Shown one piece after another: positions 45,372 through 54,539 of a DNA stretch of 64,000 nucleotides. The translations under genes were made by a program, and so were the position numbers. The notes under the pieces were generated by a model that had not been told where the DNA came from, did not search any database, and saw nothing but the letters and a program-made list of their open reading frames with translations. The stretch is from the NCBI GenBank assembly GCA_019694455.1, contig JAIBBY010000017.1, positions 1-64,000 on the forward strand. The letters run 5' to 3'. The stretch comes from Pirellulales bacterium (GTDB taxonomy: Bacteria > Planctomycetota > Planctomycetia > Pirellulales > JAEUIK01). Positions within the stretch are counted from its first letter, which is position 1. Every line of letters starts with the position of its first letter.

Positions 45372-47174
45372 TTACTTGGCCTGCGCCAAGCCCGGCAGCG
45401 CCAGGGCGATGGGGCGCCGCAGCGAATTGTCGTGCGCCAGCAGTTTGGCCTCGCCGACGAAGTAACTGTTCATCTGCGCGACGACAAAGTTATAGGCCTG
45501 GGCTTTGGGGCCCTGATCGATCGCTTCGATGGTCACCGTGCCATCGAGCGTGCGCAGCCGGTCGCCCACCGCGCACTCGTGGGCCATGCGCCAGCCGTGA
45601 CCCACCACCCACAAGGGGTGCCCACGCGTCACGACGAAGGTTTCGCCATCGACAGAGAGCTTGAGCAGTTGCGTCGCGGGGCGCACCGAGGTGGAGAGCA
45701 CCGGGCGCAGGGCGAGTTCGCCGGTTTCCACATCCTGGCTCAGGACGCGATCGCCAATGGCGATGGTTTCGATGGCCACCGGGCCGGTGGCGGTCCAGAC
45801 CTTGGTGCCGGCAATGAAGCACTCAACGATGAGCGGTGACTGCGGCGTTTCGGTCAGCGCCACCGTGGAATTGACGGTTTCGACCAGCGCTTGCGGCGGA
45901 TAGTAGATGTCGTTGGTGTCGTACCACCATTGCCATAGTTCGCGGGGCGTTGTGCCATCGGCATCGGCCGCGGTGCGCAGGGCGCTGCGGACCCGATTGT
46001 TGCGCTGGTTGGCCGCCACGTTGAAGGCGACGATGCGGCGCTCGGCGCGATCGGCGTCGCGGGCCAGTTGCTCGCGCTCGCGCGAGGGGCGATCGTCGTC
46101 GGTGGGCATGGCGCCCGGCACATTGGCCTGCATCAGGTTGACGCTACGGTTGAAGACCAGATCGGTCATGGGGCCTTCGCGGCGCAATGTCAGGCGATAG
46201 GTGGTGGCGCCGGGCTGGGCGATGGAGCTGAAACGGGCCTCGATGGGGGACTCTAGCGAGGCCAACATCTGCGGCGCGTAGCTATAGACCGAGCGACCGC
46301 GCAGCGCCTCGGCGGCCGATTGCCGCACTGCGTCGGAGGGGCTGTCCAGGGAGCCGAGGGCCAACGCGTCGGCGGCGTCTTGCCCCTCGATGCGCTCGAG
46401 CGCATCGACGCCGGCGAGCGCGGTTTGCTCGTCGGGACTGGACAAGAGGAGTTCGTCAATCACGCCGGCGGCGTTGGGATCGTCGATGTTGGCCAATTCT
46501 TCCTCGGCCTGCTGGCGGTCTTGCTCGTCGTTGTCGTCAAGATGCTGCCGGATGCGGGCGATCGGCTTGCGCCACTTGTAGCCCGCGCGGCGCCGCTCGG
46601 CGGCTTGGCGCTCGCGCGCCCGAAGTTCGTCGCGGGTGAGCCACTCGCCGCGATAGGGCGCCAACTCGTAGGCGCTGGCGTCGAACGCCAATTGCGGATC
46701 GCTGGCGAGCGCCGCGCGCAAGTGGGCGCGGGCCTCGTCCAGCAGGCCGGCGCGGCGGCACGCCTCGGCCAGCGCGAATTGATCGCTGGCCTGGTTGCCG
46801 GCGCGGGAGCGCTCGTTGCGGTACTGCTCGAGTCGCCGCCCCTTGGGCGGATCGGCCGTGGCCTGTTCGAGAGTCAGCCATTTACGGTCAATTTGCAGGT
46901 GCCCCAATTGCCAATGCGCCAGCGCGTTGTTGGGGTCGAGTTCGAGCGCTTCTTCGAGATAGAGTCGGCGGCCCTGGTCGTCGCCGGCCAGTTCGCACTC
47001 GAGCGCTTGTTGCACCAGATCGCGCGAGGCGGCCACGGCGTCGTCGGCCCGCTCGTCGATGAGGGGGGGCGACTTCTGGGGCGCGTCGAACAAGCTGCCG
47101 TCGGCCCAGAGAGGCCGCGCTGGAATGACGCTCACCACACCAACCACCAAAAATGCCCACAGCGGCGCGCGCAT
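45372..47174 (-). CDS. Secreted TPR/HEAT-like protein with C-terminal HINT domain
   Basis: AGGAGG precedes the ATG at 47174, which opens a signal peptide (APLWAFLVVGVVSVIPARPL). The 600-residue protein has TPR-like helices (RRLYLEEALELDPNNALAHW, LDEARAHLRAALASDPQLA), a HEAT-like region with AEEELANIDDPNAAG, and at about 452-583 a HINT (hedgehog/intein) domain. That domain starts with C452 in CFIAGTKVWT, has TRGHPLWVV (block B TxxH) and ends HDN at 581-583 followed by S584. Such domains self-splice or self-cleave. Only 17 residues follow, so cleavage would release a short tail. No toxin domain follows the HINT domain. Confidence 0.82.
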   Translation of the reverse strand: MRAPLWAFLVVGVVSVIPARPLWADGSLFDAPQKSPPLIDERADDAVAASRDLVQQALECELAGDDQGRRLYLEEALELDPNNALAHWQLGHLQIDRKWLTLEQATADPPKGRRLEQYRNERSRAGNQASDQFALAEACRRAGLLDEARAHLRAALASDPQLAFDASAYELAPYRGEWLTRDELRARERQAAERRRAGYKWRKPIARIRQHLDDNDEQDRQQAEEELANIDDPNAAGVIDELLLSSPDEQTALAGVDALERIEGQDAADALALGSLDSPSDAVRQSAAEALRGRSVYSYAPQMLASLESPIEARFSSIAQPGATTYRLTLRREGPMTDLVFNRSVNLMQANVPGAMPTDDDRPSREREQLARDADRAERRIVAFNVAANQRNNRVRSALRTAADADGTTPRELWQWWYDTNDIYYPPQALVETVNSTVALTETPQSPLIVECFIAGTKVWTATGPVAIETIAIGDRVLSQDVETGELALRPVLSTSVRPATQLLKLSVDGETFVVTRGHPLWVVGHGWRMAHECAVGDRLRTLDGTVTIEAIDQGPKAQAYNFVVAQMNSYFVGEAKLLAHDNSLRRPIALALPGLAQAK

Positions 47175-47802
47175 GACAGCCCTCCTGTTCTCAAGTTGAA
47201 TTGGGACGGGCGGCGCGACGGGCCGCTTGGGGTCCCACAGGTTCCTTGCGCCACGGGGTTCCGAATACCGTGGCGTCAAGGTTTAGGGATACCGCAGTTC
47301 GGCAGCGGAGGCAAAGAAAAAAGCGCGAAAAAAACGAGGACAAAAAATGCACGGCCAATTCAACCGCCGCGCATCTTGGCCAAGTCGCGGTCAATGAACA
47401 GACGGCGCACCACCCATCCGCGTCGTGTTGATCGTGTCGTCTGGGCCACATGCTTGTTCATCCGGTGAGTACGCGCTGTAAGCGGCTCAGTCGCTCAATA
47501 TACCCGTACTTGCCAGCCGCCAGTACGCGCCTTGCCAGCGGTTGCTAACGCCCTTGACGGCTGTGTCAATTGGCGATGAATCGCCGCGCCGGGGGGCGCT
47601 GGACCGCCGATTCTAGCTAGTGGCGGCCCGGCCCCGCCGGGCGCTGGCGGCGCCCTGCCGGCATGGTCCTCACGTCCTGCGCAACCCGATAAGTTGACCC
47701 TCTCCAACCACCCGGCTACGATTCGAGCAGCGCTGGGAATGGGCGTGCTCGACGCTGTTTCGGCTGGTCGCGCGGCCTTCCGGTGAGTCTGCGAACGAAC
47801 CT
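47175..47802. other. Long non-coding interval with A-tracts
   Basis: No gene is supported in these ~630 bases. Three A-tracts (47317-47322, 47328-47334, 47342-47347) are spaced about one helical turn apart, upstream of the HINT gene. Between about 47580 and 47680 there are several GC-rich short inverted repeats. Confidence 0.5.
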
Positions 47803-48354
47803 ATGGTTCTGACCTATTTCAAGCGTTATCGCATGGAGATCGACCTCCGGCGCGCACCCGCGCCGGAGTTGCCGCCGGGCTATCGCTTTGTCGGCTGGGA
47901 TCCATCGCTGTTGGCGCTGCACGCCGACACCAAGTACCGCAGCTTCCACAGCGAGATCGACGCCAACGTGTTTCCCTGTCTGGGCGAGTCGGAAGGGTGC
48001 CAACGCTTGATGCAAGAGATCAGTCGCAAAGAGGGGTTTCTGCCGGCGGCCACCTGGCTGGTGGTGCACGACCGGCCGGGCGCGGCCTCGCGCGCGTGCG
48101 GCACGGTGCAAGGCATCCGCGATCGATCGGGGCAGGGCGCGATCCAGAACCTCGGCATCGTGCCACAGCACCGCGGCCTGGGGCTAGGCTCGGCGCTGCT
48201 GCTGCAAGCGCTCGACGGATTTCGACGGTCGGGCCTGCAGCGGGCGTTTCTGGAGGTGACCGCGCAGAACGACGGGGCGATTCGCTTGTATCGCCGACTT
48301 GGATTTCGCAAAGCGCGAACCGTCTTCAAAGCGGTGGAAGTGGCGTACACCTGA
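47803..48354 (+). CDS. GNAT-family N-acetyltransferase
   Basis: The 183-residue product has the GNAT core in its second half: AATWLVVHDRPGAASRACGT (strands 2-4), IQNLGIVPQHRGLGLGSALL (acetyl-CoA-binding motif A, R-G-x-G-x-G/S type), then VTAQNDGAIRLYRRLGFRKA. The N-terminal ~75 residues are extra and may hold the acceptor site. The acceptor amine is unknown. The ATG at 47803 has no obvious Shine-Dalgarno site. Confidence 0.85.
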   Translation: MVLTYFKRYRMEIDLRRAPAPELPPGYRFVGWDPSLLALHADTKYRSFHSEIDANVFPCLGESEGCQRLMQEISRKEGFLPAATWLVVHDRPGAASRACGTVQGIRDRSGQGAIQNLGIVPQHRGLGLGSALLLQALDGFRRSGLQRAFLEVTAQNDGAIRLYRRLGFRKARTVFKAVEVAYT

Positions 48355-48448
48355 TGAGCGGCACGCGCGCCGCAAAAGGGTTGTGCGGACGGCGATTCTG
48401 ACAGTTCGCGCCGCCGGTGGCCCGCTAGATCAAGACCCAGGAAGCCTG

Positions 48449-49702
48449 ATGTCAAAACAATATTCCCACCAGTACGACAACGGCCTGGCGCTGGTGGCCG
48501 AGGAGATGAGTTGGCTGGAGAGCGCGGCGTTCACGCTGCTTGTGCCGGCGGGTTGCATCTATGAACCGGCCGATCGGTCGGGATTGTCGGGTTTTAACTG
48601 CGAGATGTTGTTGCGCGGCGCCGGCGACCGCGACAGCCGACAGTTTGTGGACGCGCTCGATTGCCTTGGTGTGGAACGCGGGGAGTCGGTGAGCGACGCG
48701 CACACCAGTTTCAGCGGCGCGACGGTGGGCGAGAATCTGTTTGACGCGCTGGCCATCTACGCCGACGTGATTCGCCGCCCGCACCTGCCGGCCGAGCAGA
48801 TTGAGGCGGGGCGCCAGGTGATGCTGCAAGAACTGCAGGCGGTGGAGGACGATCCGCACCACAAGTTGATGGTCGAATTGCGGCGGCGTCACTTTCACGC
48901 GCCGTGGGGCCGCGCGAACACTGGGGATCAGGCGGGGCTGGAAGCGATCGACATCGCCGACATCGGCGCCTTCCACCGCCGCTACTTTCGGCCCAACGGC
49001 ACGATCTTGGGGGTCGCGGGGCGTTTCGACTGGCCGGCGCTGCGCGATCATGTGGGCGCGCTGCTGGGTGATTGGCCGGCGCGCGATGAACCCTTGCCGA
49101 GCGAGGGGCCGCGCGGCGAGCAGTCGGCGCATGTGCATTTGGACACGAATCAAACGCAGATCGGCATTGCGTACGCCAGCGTGCCGTATCGCGATCCGCG
49201 GTATTTTCAGGCCTGGGGCGCGGTGGGGGCGCTGTCGGGGGGCATGAGCTCGCGCTACTTCACCGAGGTGCGCGAGAAGCGCGGCCTGTGCTACAGCGTG
49301 TACGCCAGCTATTACACCTTGCGAGATCGGGGCGCGGTGATCAGCTACGCCGGCACCAGCGCCGAGCGCGCGCAAGAAACGCTCGACGTGATGCTGGCCG
49401 AACTGGCGCGACTGGCCGACGGGGTGCAGGAGCGCGAGTTGGAACGCTTGAAGGCGCGGATCAAAAGCTCGCTCATCATGCAGCAAGAGTCGAGTTCTGC
49501 CCGCAGCGGCGCCGTGGCGCGCGACTGGTATCACCTGGGGCAGGTGCGCACGCTGGCCGAACTGGGGCAATTGGTCGACGATTTGTCGTGCGCATCGATT
49601 AACGAATATCTGGCGGCGCATCCGCCGCGCGACTTCACCATTGTCACTCTCGGCCCGCGCCCATTGGAGACGCCCGATCGTGTTTCATCAGCACGCGCTT
49701 AA
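48449..49702 (+). CDS. M16-family peptidase-like protein lacking the zinc motif
   Basis: The 417-residue protein has the two-domain M16 (insulinase/processing peptidase) fold: NGLALVAEEMSW, VSDAHTSFSGATVGENLFDA, RQVMLQELQAVEDDPHHKL, HFHAPWGRANTGDQAGLEAI, then GGMSSRYFTEVREKRGLCYSV and ISYAGTSAERAQETLDVMLA. The place of HxxEH is FNCEMLLRGAG, so zinc binding is lost and this should be the non-catalytic partner. It overlaps the catalytic partner by 23 bases, so the two likely assemble as a heterodimer. Confidence 0.88.
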   Translation: MSKQYSHQYDNGLALVAEEMSWLESAAFTLLVPAGCIYEPADRSGLSGFNCEMLLRGAGDRDSRQFVDALDCLGVERGESVSDAHTSFSGATVGENLFDALAIYADVIRRPHLPAEQIEAGRQVMLQELQAVEDDPHHKLMVELRRRHFHAPWGRANTGDQAGLEAIDIADIGAFHRRYFRPNGTILGVAGRFDWPALRDHVGALLGDWPARDEPLPSEGPRGEQSAHVHLDTNQTQIGIAYASVPYRDPRYFQAWGAVGALSGGMSSRYFTEVREKRGLCYSVYASYYTLRDRGAVISYAGTSAERAQETLDVMLAELARLADGVQERELERLKARIKSSLIMQQESSSARSGAVARDWYHLGQVRTLAELGQLVDDLSCASINEYLAAHPPRDFTIVTLGPRPLETPDRVSSARA

Positions 49703-50915
49703 GAACGGACTGGAAATCATCGCCGAGACGAGCGCCGACGCCTACTCGTCGTCTGTCGGCTACTTTGTGCGCACCGGCGCGCGCGACGAGACCGAGGATT
49801 TGGCGGGCGTGAGCCACTTTCTGGAGCACATGGTGTTCAAGGGGACGCCGACGCGCACGGCGGAAGACGTGAACCGCGAATTCGACGAGATGGGCGCGCA
49901 CTACAACGCCTTCACCAGCGAGGAGAACACGGTTTACTATGCGGCCATCTTGCCGGAGTTTGTCGATCGGTCGGTGGGCCTGTTGGGCGACATCATGCGG
50001 CCGTCGCTGCGGCCCGACGATTTCGACACCGAAAAGCAGGTGATCATCGAAGAAATCAAGATGTACGACGACCAGCCTCCCTACGGCGCCGACGACAAAT
50101 GCCGCGCCGCATTCTTTGGGCGGCATCCCTTGAGCCATAGCGTGCTGGGGAGCGTCGCGAGCATCGAAGCGCTGCCGGTCGAGGCGATGCGGGCCTATTT
50201 CGAGCGCCAATACTGCCCGAGCAACATCACGCTGGTCGCGGCGGGGAAGATCGACTTCGACGCGCTGGTGGCGTCGGCCGAACGCTATTGCGGCGGCTGG
50301 CAACCGATGAAGGCCGACCGCCAGGTAGATCGTCCCTTGCCCGAGGCGGGGTTCCGCTGCCTGCACAAGCCCCAGGCGACGCAGGAGTATGTGCTGCAAC
50401 TTGCCGACGCGCCGGGTTCGCTCGACGACGAGCGTTACGCGGCCAAGTTGTTGGCCAGCATTTTGGGGGATGACACGGGGAGCCGACTCTATTGGGAACT
50501 GGTCGATCCGGGATTGGCCGAGAGCGTGAGTTTGTCGCATTACGAGTACGACGGCGCGGGGATCTATCTCACGTACCTATCCACGACGCCGGAGAACGTG
50601 GCGGACAATCTCGCGACGATCCTCAAGGTGTATCGTCAGGCGGAGGGGGAGGGTTTTCGCGCGGGCGAACTGGAGCAGGCGAAGCGCAAGATGAAGTCGC
50701 GCGTGGTGCTAGGGAGCGAGCGGCCGCGATCGCGATTGTTTTCGGTCGGCATGAATTGGCTGCATCGCCACCGCTATGTGACGGTGCGCGACGACCTGAA
50801 CGCGATCGACGCTGTGCGGCTCGATGATTTGGCTTCGATCTTGAAGCGCTATCCACTCACTCGCAATATGACGATGGCGGTGGGACCGCTGGCAACGGTG
50901 GACGAGCCGCAGTAG
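49680..50915 (+). CDS. M16-family zinc peptidase (catalytic subunit)
   Basis: The 411-residue protein has the inverted zinc motif HFLEHMVFKG near residue 46 (HxxEH), the downstream glutamate in ENTVYYAAILPEFVD, EKQVIIEEIKMYDDQPPYGA, and the second-domain GDDTGSRLYWELVDPGLAESV. GTG at 49680 is used because the frame opens within the previous gene; it gives the standard start FHQHALKNGLEII. This is a YmxG/PqqL-like processing peptidase. It probably works with the inactive partner upstream. Confidence 0.92.
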   Translation: MFHQHALKNGLEIIAETSADAYSSSVGYFVRTGARDETEDLAGVSHFLEHMVFKGTPTRTAEDVNREFDEMGAHYNAFTSEENTVYYAAILPEFVDRSVGLLGDIMRPSLRPDDFDTEKQVIIEEIKMYDDQPPYGADDKCRAAFFGRHPLSHSVLGSVASIEALPVEAMRAYFERQYCPSNITLVAAGKIDFDALVASAERYCGGWQPMKADRQVDRPLPEAGFRCLHKPQATQEYVLQLADAPGSLDDERYAAKLLASILGDDTGSRLYWELVDPGLAESVSLSHYEYDGAGIYLTYLSTTPENVADNLATILKVYRQAEGEGFRAGELEQAKRKMKSRVVLGSERPRSRLFSVGMNWLHRHRYVTVRDDLNAIDAVRLDDLASILKRYPLTRNMTMAVGPLATVDEPQ

Positions 50916-50938
50916 TCGGGCGCCGTGGAAGGAAGTCG

Positions 50939-51053
50939 AACCGCAGAAACGCGGAGGGGGGAGGTAAGCGGAAGACCCCCTCACCGCGGTCTGCGACCGC
51001 TGCCTCTGGCGCCTACTGCGCTTCGCTGCGTGGGGGCGAGGCGGAAGAGAAGG
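50939..51053. repeat. Intergenic palindrome-rich repeat, copy B
   Basis: Matches the element at 1-135: purine-rich GCAGAAACGCGGAGGGGGG-like part followed from 50976 by CCCCCTCACCGCGG and TACTGCGCTTCGCTGCGTGG. It lies 20 bases after a stop codon. Confidence 0.6.
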
Positions 51054-51199
51054 AGCCGCGCGGATGGAGATTCGTTAGCTGCTTCCCACTGGCGGAGCCA
51101 ATGGCACATGGACAAATGGCACACGCCGCGCGGCGAGTTGAGAGCAGGTGAGCCTACCTGCCGGGAGATGGGGCGTGGGTTGCGGAGAAAGCCTGCCCA

Positions 51200-52501
51200 C
51201 TATTCGGGGATGGAGCGGCCGTGGGGATCGCTGCCGGGCTGGGCCAGTTCGTCGGCCATTTGCGCTTGTAGCGCGGGGCCGACGTAGTGTTCCCAGCGTT
51301 CGGCGGGCGCGTGCAGGTGATCGAGCGGCAACTCGAAATGACTGCCGATGTAGGCCTCCCAGAGGCGATGGGCGCGGACGAGCGACTGCGCTTTCTGCCG
51401 GCCGCTCTCGGTGAGCGCGAGTCGGCCGTGTGGAACGGGGCGGACGTCGCCGCGCCACCAAAGGCGTGGCGCCACCAGCCAAGCGCTCGGCCCGCGACCG
51501 GCCGCGCTGATTTCCCAGACCGGCACGGCGACAGGTTCGGCGTCTGAGGCTCGTTCTTCTTCCTGGCGGTAGAGGGTGGCCAAAACGTCTTCGCCATAGA
51601 TACGCAATGTCAGCGAAAGCGTGTGCAGCGCGCGGCTGACCAATCCATAGCGGGGCGCGAAGAACACGGCCAGCGCGAACTGGAGGCCGGCGACCACGGC
51701 CATCATGCCCGCGACGCTGGTGTTGAGCCAGGTGGCCGCCAAGGCGCCGCCAATGGCGGCGATCCAACCGACCAGCACGGCGCCAATGAGCATCGAGCGC
51801 AGACGATCGGTGAGCAACTGCGCGGTGGCGGCGGGCACGATCAGCATGGCGATCACCAGGATGGAACCAACCGCCTCGAACGAAGTGACAGTAACGATGG
51901 CCACCATCGACATCAAAAAATAGTGCAGACCGGTCGCGCTAAAGCCCATGGCGGTGGCCAGGGAATCGTCGAACGATACCAACTTAAGCTCTTTCCAGAG
52001 GGCGAAGACGAAGATCAGCACCAACAAGAGCGTGAGCGCCATGCCGCCGAGTGCCCGCGGAATCTCCCAGCCGGCGAAGCTGACGGTGTCTAGCGGAATG
52101 AACTCCAAGAGGCCATAGAGCACGCAATCGACATCGAGATGCACATCGTGCGCGAAGGTGGTGAGCAGGATGACGCCAAGCGCAAAGAGCGAGGTGAAGA
52201 CGACGCCCATGCCGGCGTCTTCTGGCACGCTGCCTTGATCGCGAAGTGTGGCAGTCAGCAGCGTGGTGAGGACGCCAAACAGGGCGGCGCCGATCATGAT
52301 CGGCACGGCGCCGAGCGTGCCGGTGAGCAGATAGGCGAGCACGATGCCCGGCAGGACGGCGTGGCTGATGGCGTCGCCGAGCAGGCTGAGGCGGCGGAGC
52401 ACGAGGTAGCAGCCGAGCAGCGCGCAGGAGGTGTTGGAGATGCCGGCGACGAGGATTGTCCAGAGGATCGACTCGGAGAGGCCAAACCAAGCGTCGTTCA
52501 T
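51200..52501 (-). CDS. Metal ABC transporter permease fused to a DtxR/MntR-like metal-sensor domain
   Basis: Residues ~1-285 form an ABC-3 family permease (ZnuB/MntB type): SCALLGCYLVLRRLSLLGDA, ISHAVLPGIVLAYLLTG, FEAVGSILVIAMLIVPAATA. The remaining ~145 residues are soluble. EDVLATLYRQEEERA and GRLALTESGRQKAQSLV resemble the winged helix and dimer helix of DtxR/MntR. H378 (HRLWE) with E401, E404 and H405 (AERWEH) reproduce the spacing of the MntR Mn ligands H77, E99, E102 and H103. The end, DPHGRSIPE, is the family's C-terminal turn. This suggests metal sensing at the transporter. Start overlaps the previous stop (ATGA). Confidence 0.88.
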   Translation of the reverse strand: MNDAWFGLSESILWTILVAGISNTSCALLGCYLVLRRLSLLGDAISHAVLPGIVLAYLLTGTLGAVPIMIGAALFGVLTTLLTATLRDQGSVPEDAGMGVVFTSLFALGVILLTTFAHDVHLDVDCVLYGLLEFIPLDTVSFAGWEIPRALGGMALTLLLVLIFVFALWKELKLVSFDDSLATAMGFSATGLHYFLMSMVAIVTVTSFEAVGSILVIAMLIVPAATAQLLTDRLRSMLIGAVLVGWIAAIGGALAATWLNTSVAGMMAVVAGLQFALAVFFAPRYGLVSRALHTLSLTLRIYGEDVLATLYRQEEERASDAEPVAVPVWEISAAGRGPSAWLVAPRLWWRGDVRPVPHGRLALTESGRQKAQSLVRAHRLWEAYIGSHFELPLDHLHAPAERWEHYVGPALQAQMADELAQPGSDPHGRSIPE

Positions 52502-53691
52502 GGCGCGGCTCCGGCAAGCAGGAGGCGGCGCTCTAGCTGCGCGCGTAGATCGGGGGTGAGGTTTTGGCGGGCCTCGTCGAAGTCGAGATCGAACAGGCCG
52601 GGAATCTGGTCGGGATAGTCGCGCAGGAGCATCCGCCAGGCGGCATTGCGGCGGGCGGCCTGTTGGGCGGCCTGGGCGCCGGGCGCGGCGAGGCGCAGGC
52701 GACCGGCGGCTTGCTCGATCCAACCTTGTCCCAGAGCGCGGCGCTGCTGAGCGGGCGAGAGGGGGGGAAGATCGAGCGCACGATTGACGGCCGGGGCGAG
52801 ATTTTCGAGCAATTGTTGATCGGCAACGCGACGCCGCAGCGACTGCCGGCGCAGTGCGCGGGCGACAAAACCGCGGCGCGGCGCCAGCAGCACCGAGAAC
52901 AAGAAGACCGCGGCGCCGACAAGCACAATGACCGGGCCAGTCGGCAGCCCACTGTAGCGCGCGCTGAGCGCCGCGCCGACGGCGCCAATGAGCCAGCCAA
53001 GCGCGCTAGCCAAGAGGACCATGCGGCCGAGGCGATCGGTCCAAAAGCGGGCCGCGGCGGCGGGCAAAATCAAGAGCGCCGCCACCAGCACCACGCCGAC
53101 GGCTGGCAGGCCGATCACGACGGTCAGCGAGATGAGCGCCATGAGGAGGGTGTCTAGCGCGAAGGTGGGCAGGCCCTGCACGTGGGCAAAACCGGGATCG
53201 AACGAGACGACGCGAAACTCTTTGAACAAGAGCGCGATCGTGAGCAGGCAGACGACCGAGACGCCGGCGATGAAATAAACGTCGCTGGCGATCATGCCGG
53301 CCGTTTTGCCGTAGATGTACGAGTCAAGGCCGGCCTTGCTGCCGGTGGTGGTTTGATTTTGAATCAGCCGCACCAGCACGATGCCGAGCCCGAAGAAGAC
53401 CGAGAGCACGATGCCGATGGCGGCGTCTTCTTTGATGCGGGTGTAGCGGCGCAGGCCGGCGACAATCAACACGCCGGCGACGCCGGTGGCGAACGCGCCC
53501 AGTTGCATTGCCGGCAGGTTGCGGCCGCCGACGATGAGGAACGCGATACACAGGCCGGGGAGCGCGGCATGGGCCAGCGCGTCTCCCATCAGCGAGCGGC
53601 GGCGGAGCACGGCGAAGCTGCCGACCAGCCCGGCGCTAGCGCCGAGCAGACTGGCGCCGAGCAGGACGATGGTGGTGTTGTAGCTGATCAC
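52498..53691 (-). CDS. Second metal ABC transporter permease with degenerate C-terminal extension
   Basis: The 397-residue product begins with GTG overlapping the previous TGA. Residues ~1-290 are another ABC-3 permease ([39 protein letters not shown]). The last ~110 residues align with the sensor-like tail of the neighbouring permease ([20 protein letters not shown] against GRLALTESGRQKAQSLVRAH). The histidine is replaced by asparagine and no ExxEH triplet remains, so this copy has lost metal ligation. The two permeases probably form a heterodimer. Confidence 0.85.
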   Translation of the reverse strand: MISYNTTIVLLGASLLGASAGLVGSFAVLRRRSLMGDALAHAALPGLCIAFLIVGGRNLPAMQLGAFATGVAGVLIVAGLRRYTRIKEDAAIGIVLSVFFGLGIVLVRLIQNQTTTGSKAGLDSYIYGKTAGMIASDVYFIAGVSVVCLLTIALLFKEFRVVSFDPGFAHVQGLPTFALDTLLMALISLTVVIGLPAVGVVLVAALLILPAAAARFWTDRLGRMVLLASALGWLIGAVGAALSARYSGLPTGPVIVLVGAAVFLFSVLLAPRRGFVARALRRQSLRRRVADQQLLENLAPAVNRALDLPPLSPAQQRRALGQGWIEQAAGRLRLAAPGAQAAQQAARRNAAWRMLLRDYPDQIPGLFDLDFDEARQNLTPDLRAQLERRLLLAGAAP

Positions 53692-54539
53692 GGGCTGCGT
53701 TCTCGGGCGCGAATGGCCTCGGCGGCGTCGTCGAGCACCGCGAGTCTGCCGCCGTAGGCGCGCTGCAAGTTTTCTGGCGTGAAGACTTGATCGACCGGGC
53801 CGCTGGCGACAAGTCCCATGTTGAGCAGAATGAGATATTCGTAATAGCGCGCCACGGTGCGCAGGTCGTGATGCACGACGAGCACGGTTTTGTTTTGCGC
53901 GCGCAACTGCTGAAGCAGTGAAAAGATGACCTGCTCGGTGGCGGCGTCGACGCCCGCCATGGGCTCGTCCATGAAATAAATGTCGGCCTGCTGCGCCAGG
54001 GCGCGGGCCAGAAAGACGCGCTGCTGCTGTCCACCGGAGAGTTGGCCAATCTGCCGCGTGGCGAAGTCGGCCATGCCGACCTGATCGAGGCACTGAAGCG
54101 CCAGTTGGCGCTGCGCCTTGCCGGGACGACGGAACCAGCCCAAGCGGCCGTAAGTGCCCATTAGCACGACATCGATGGCGGTGACAGGAAAGTCCCAATC
54201 GACGCTCTCGCGCTGCGGCACGTATCCGATCTGTCGGCGCTCGGCGCTGACCGCGGCGCCACGGATGCGCACGTAGCCGCTGGCCAAGGGAGCGAGCCCC
54301 AAGATGGCCTTGATGAGCGTGCTCTTGCCGGCGCCATTGGGACCGACGATGCCGACCAGACGCGGCTGGTCGATGACGAGATCAATGTCCCACAGCACGG
54401 GCTTGCGGTGATAGGCCACGGTCATATCGTGGACTTCGATCACCGGTGGTTGTGGCTGCGAGGCAGGCATGTTGATGGCGGGGGGAGGCTGTGGCTGGCG
54501 CCGCGGCCCGGGCGGGGCGTGCTGACGAAGGGCTTTCAT
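53688..54539 (-). CDS. Metal ABC transporter ATPase
   Basis: The 283-residue ATPase has GPNGAGKST (Walker A near residue 67), the Q-loop in [14 protein letters not shown], the [15 protein letters not shown] signature near 168, and [12 protein letters not shown] (Walker B) followed by VVHHDLRTV. It drives the permeases for Mn, Zn or Fe import. The N-terminal ~30 residues are a proline/glutamine-rich extension. Both ends overlap neighbours by the ATGA/GTGA pattern. Confidence 0.93.
   Translation of the reverse strand: MKALRQHAPPGPRRQPQPPPAINMPASQPQPPVIEVHDMTVAYHRKPVLWDIDLVIDQPRLVGIVGPNGAGKSTLIKAILGLAPLASGYVRIRGAAVSAERRQIGYVPQRESVDWDFPVTAIDVVLMGTYGRLGWFRRPGKAQRQLALQCLDQVGMADFATRQIGQLSGGQQQRVFLARALAQQADIYFMDEPMAGVDAATEQVIFSLLQQLRAQNKTVLVVHHDLRTVARYYEYLILLNMGLVASGPVDQVFTPENLQRAYGGRLAVLDDAAEAIRARERSP

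Noticed and set aside
47560-47700. GC-rich inverted repeats as a possible structured RNA
   Set aside because: Several short stems can be drawn, but none forms a known RNA family pattern and the GC content makes chance stems likely.
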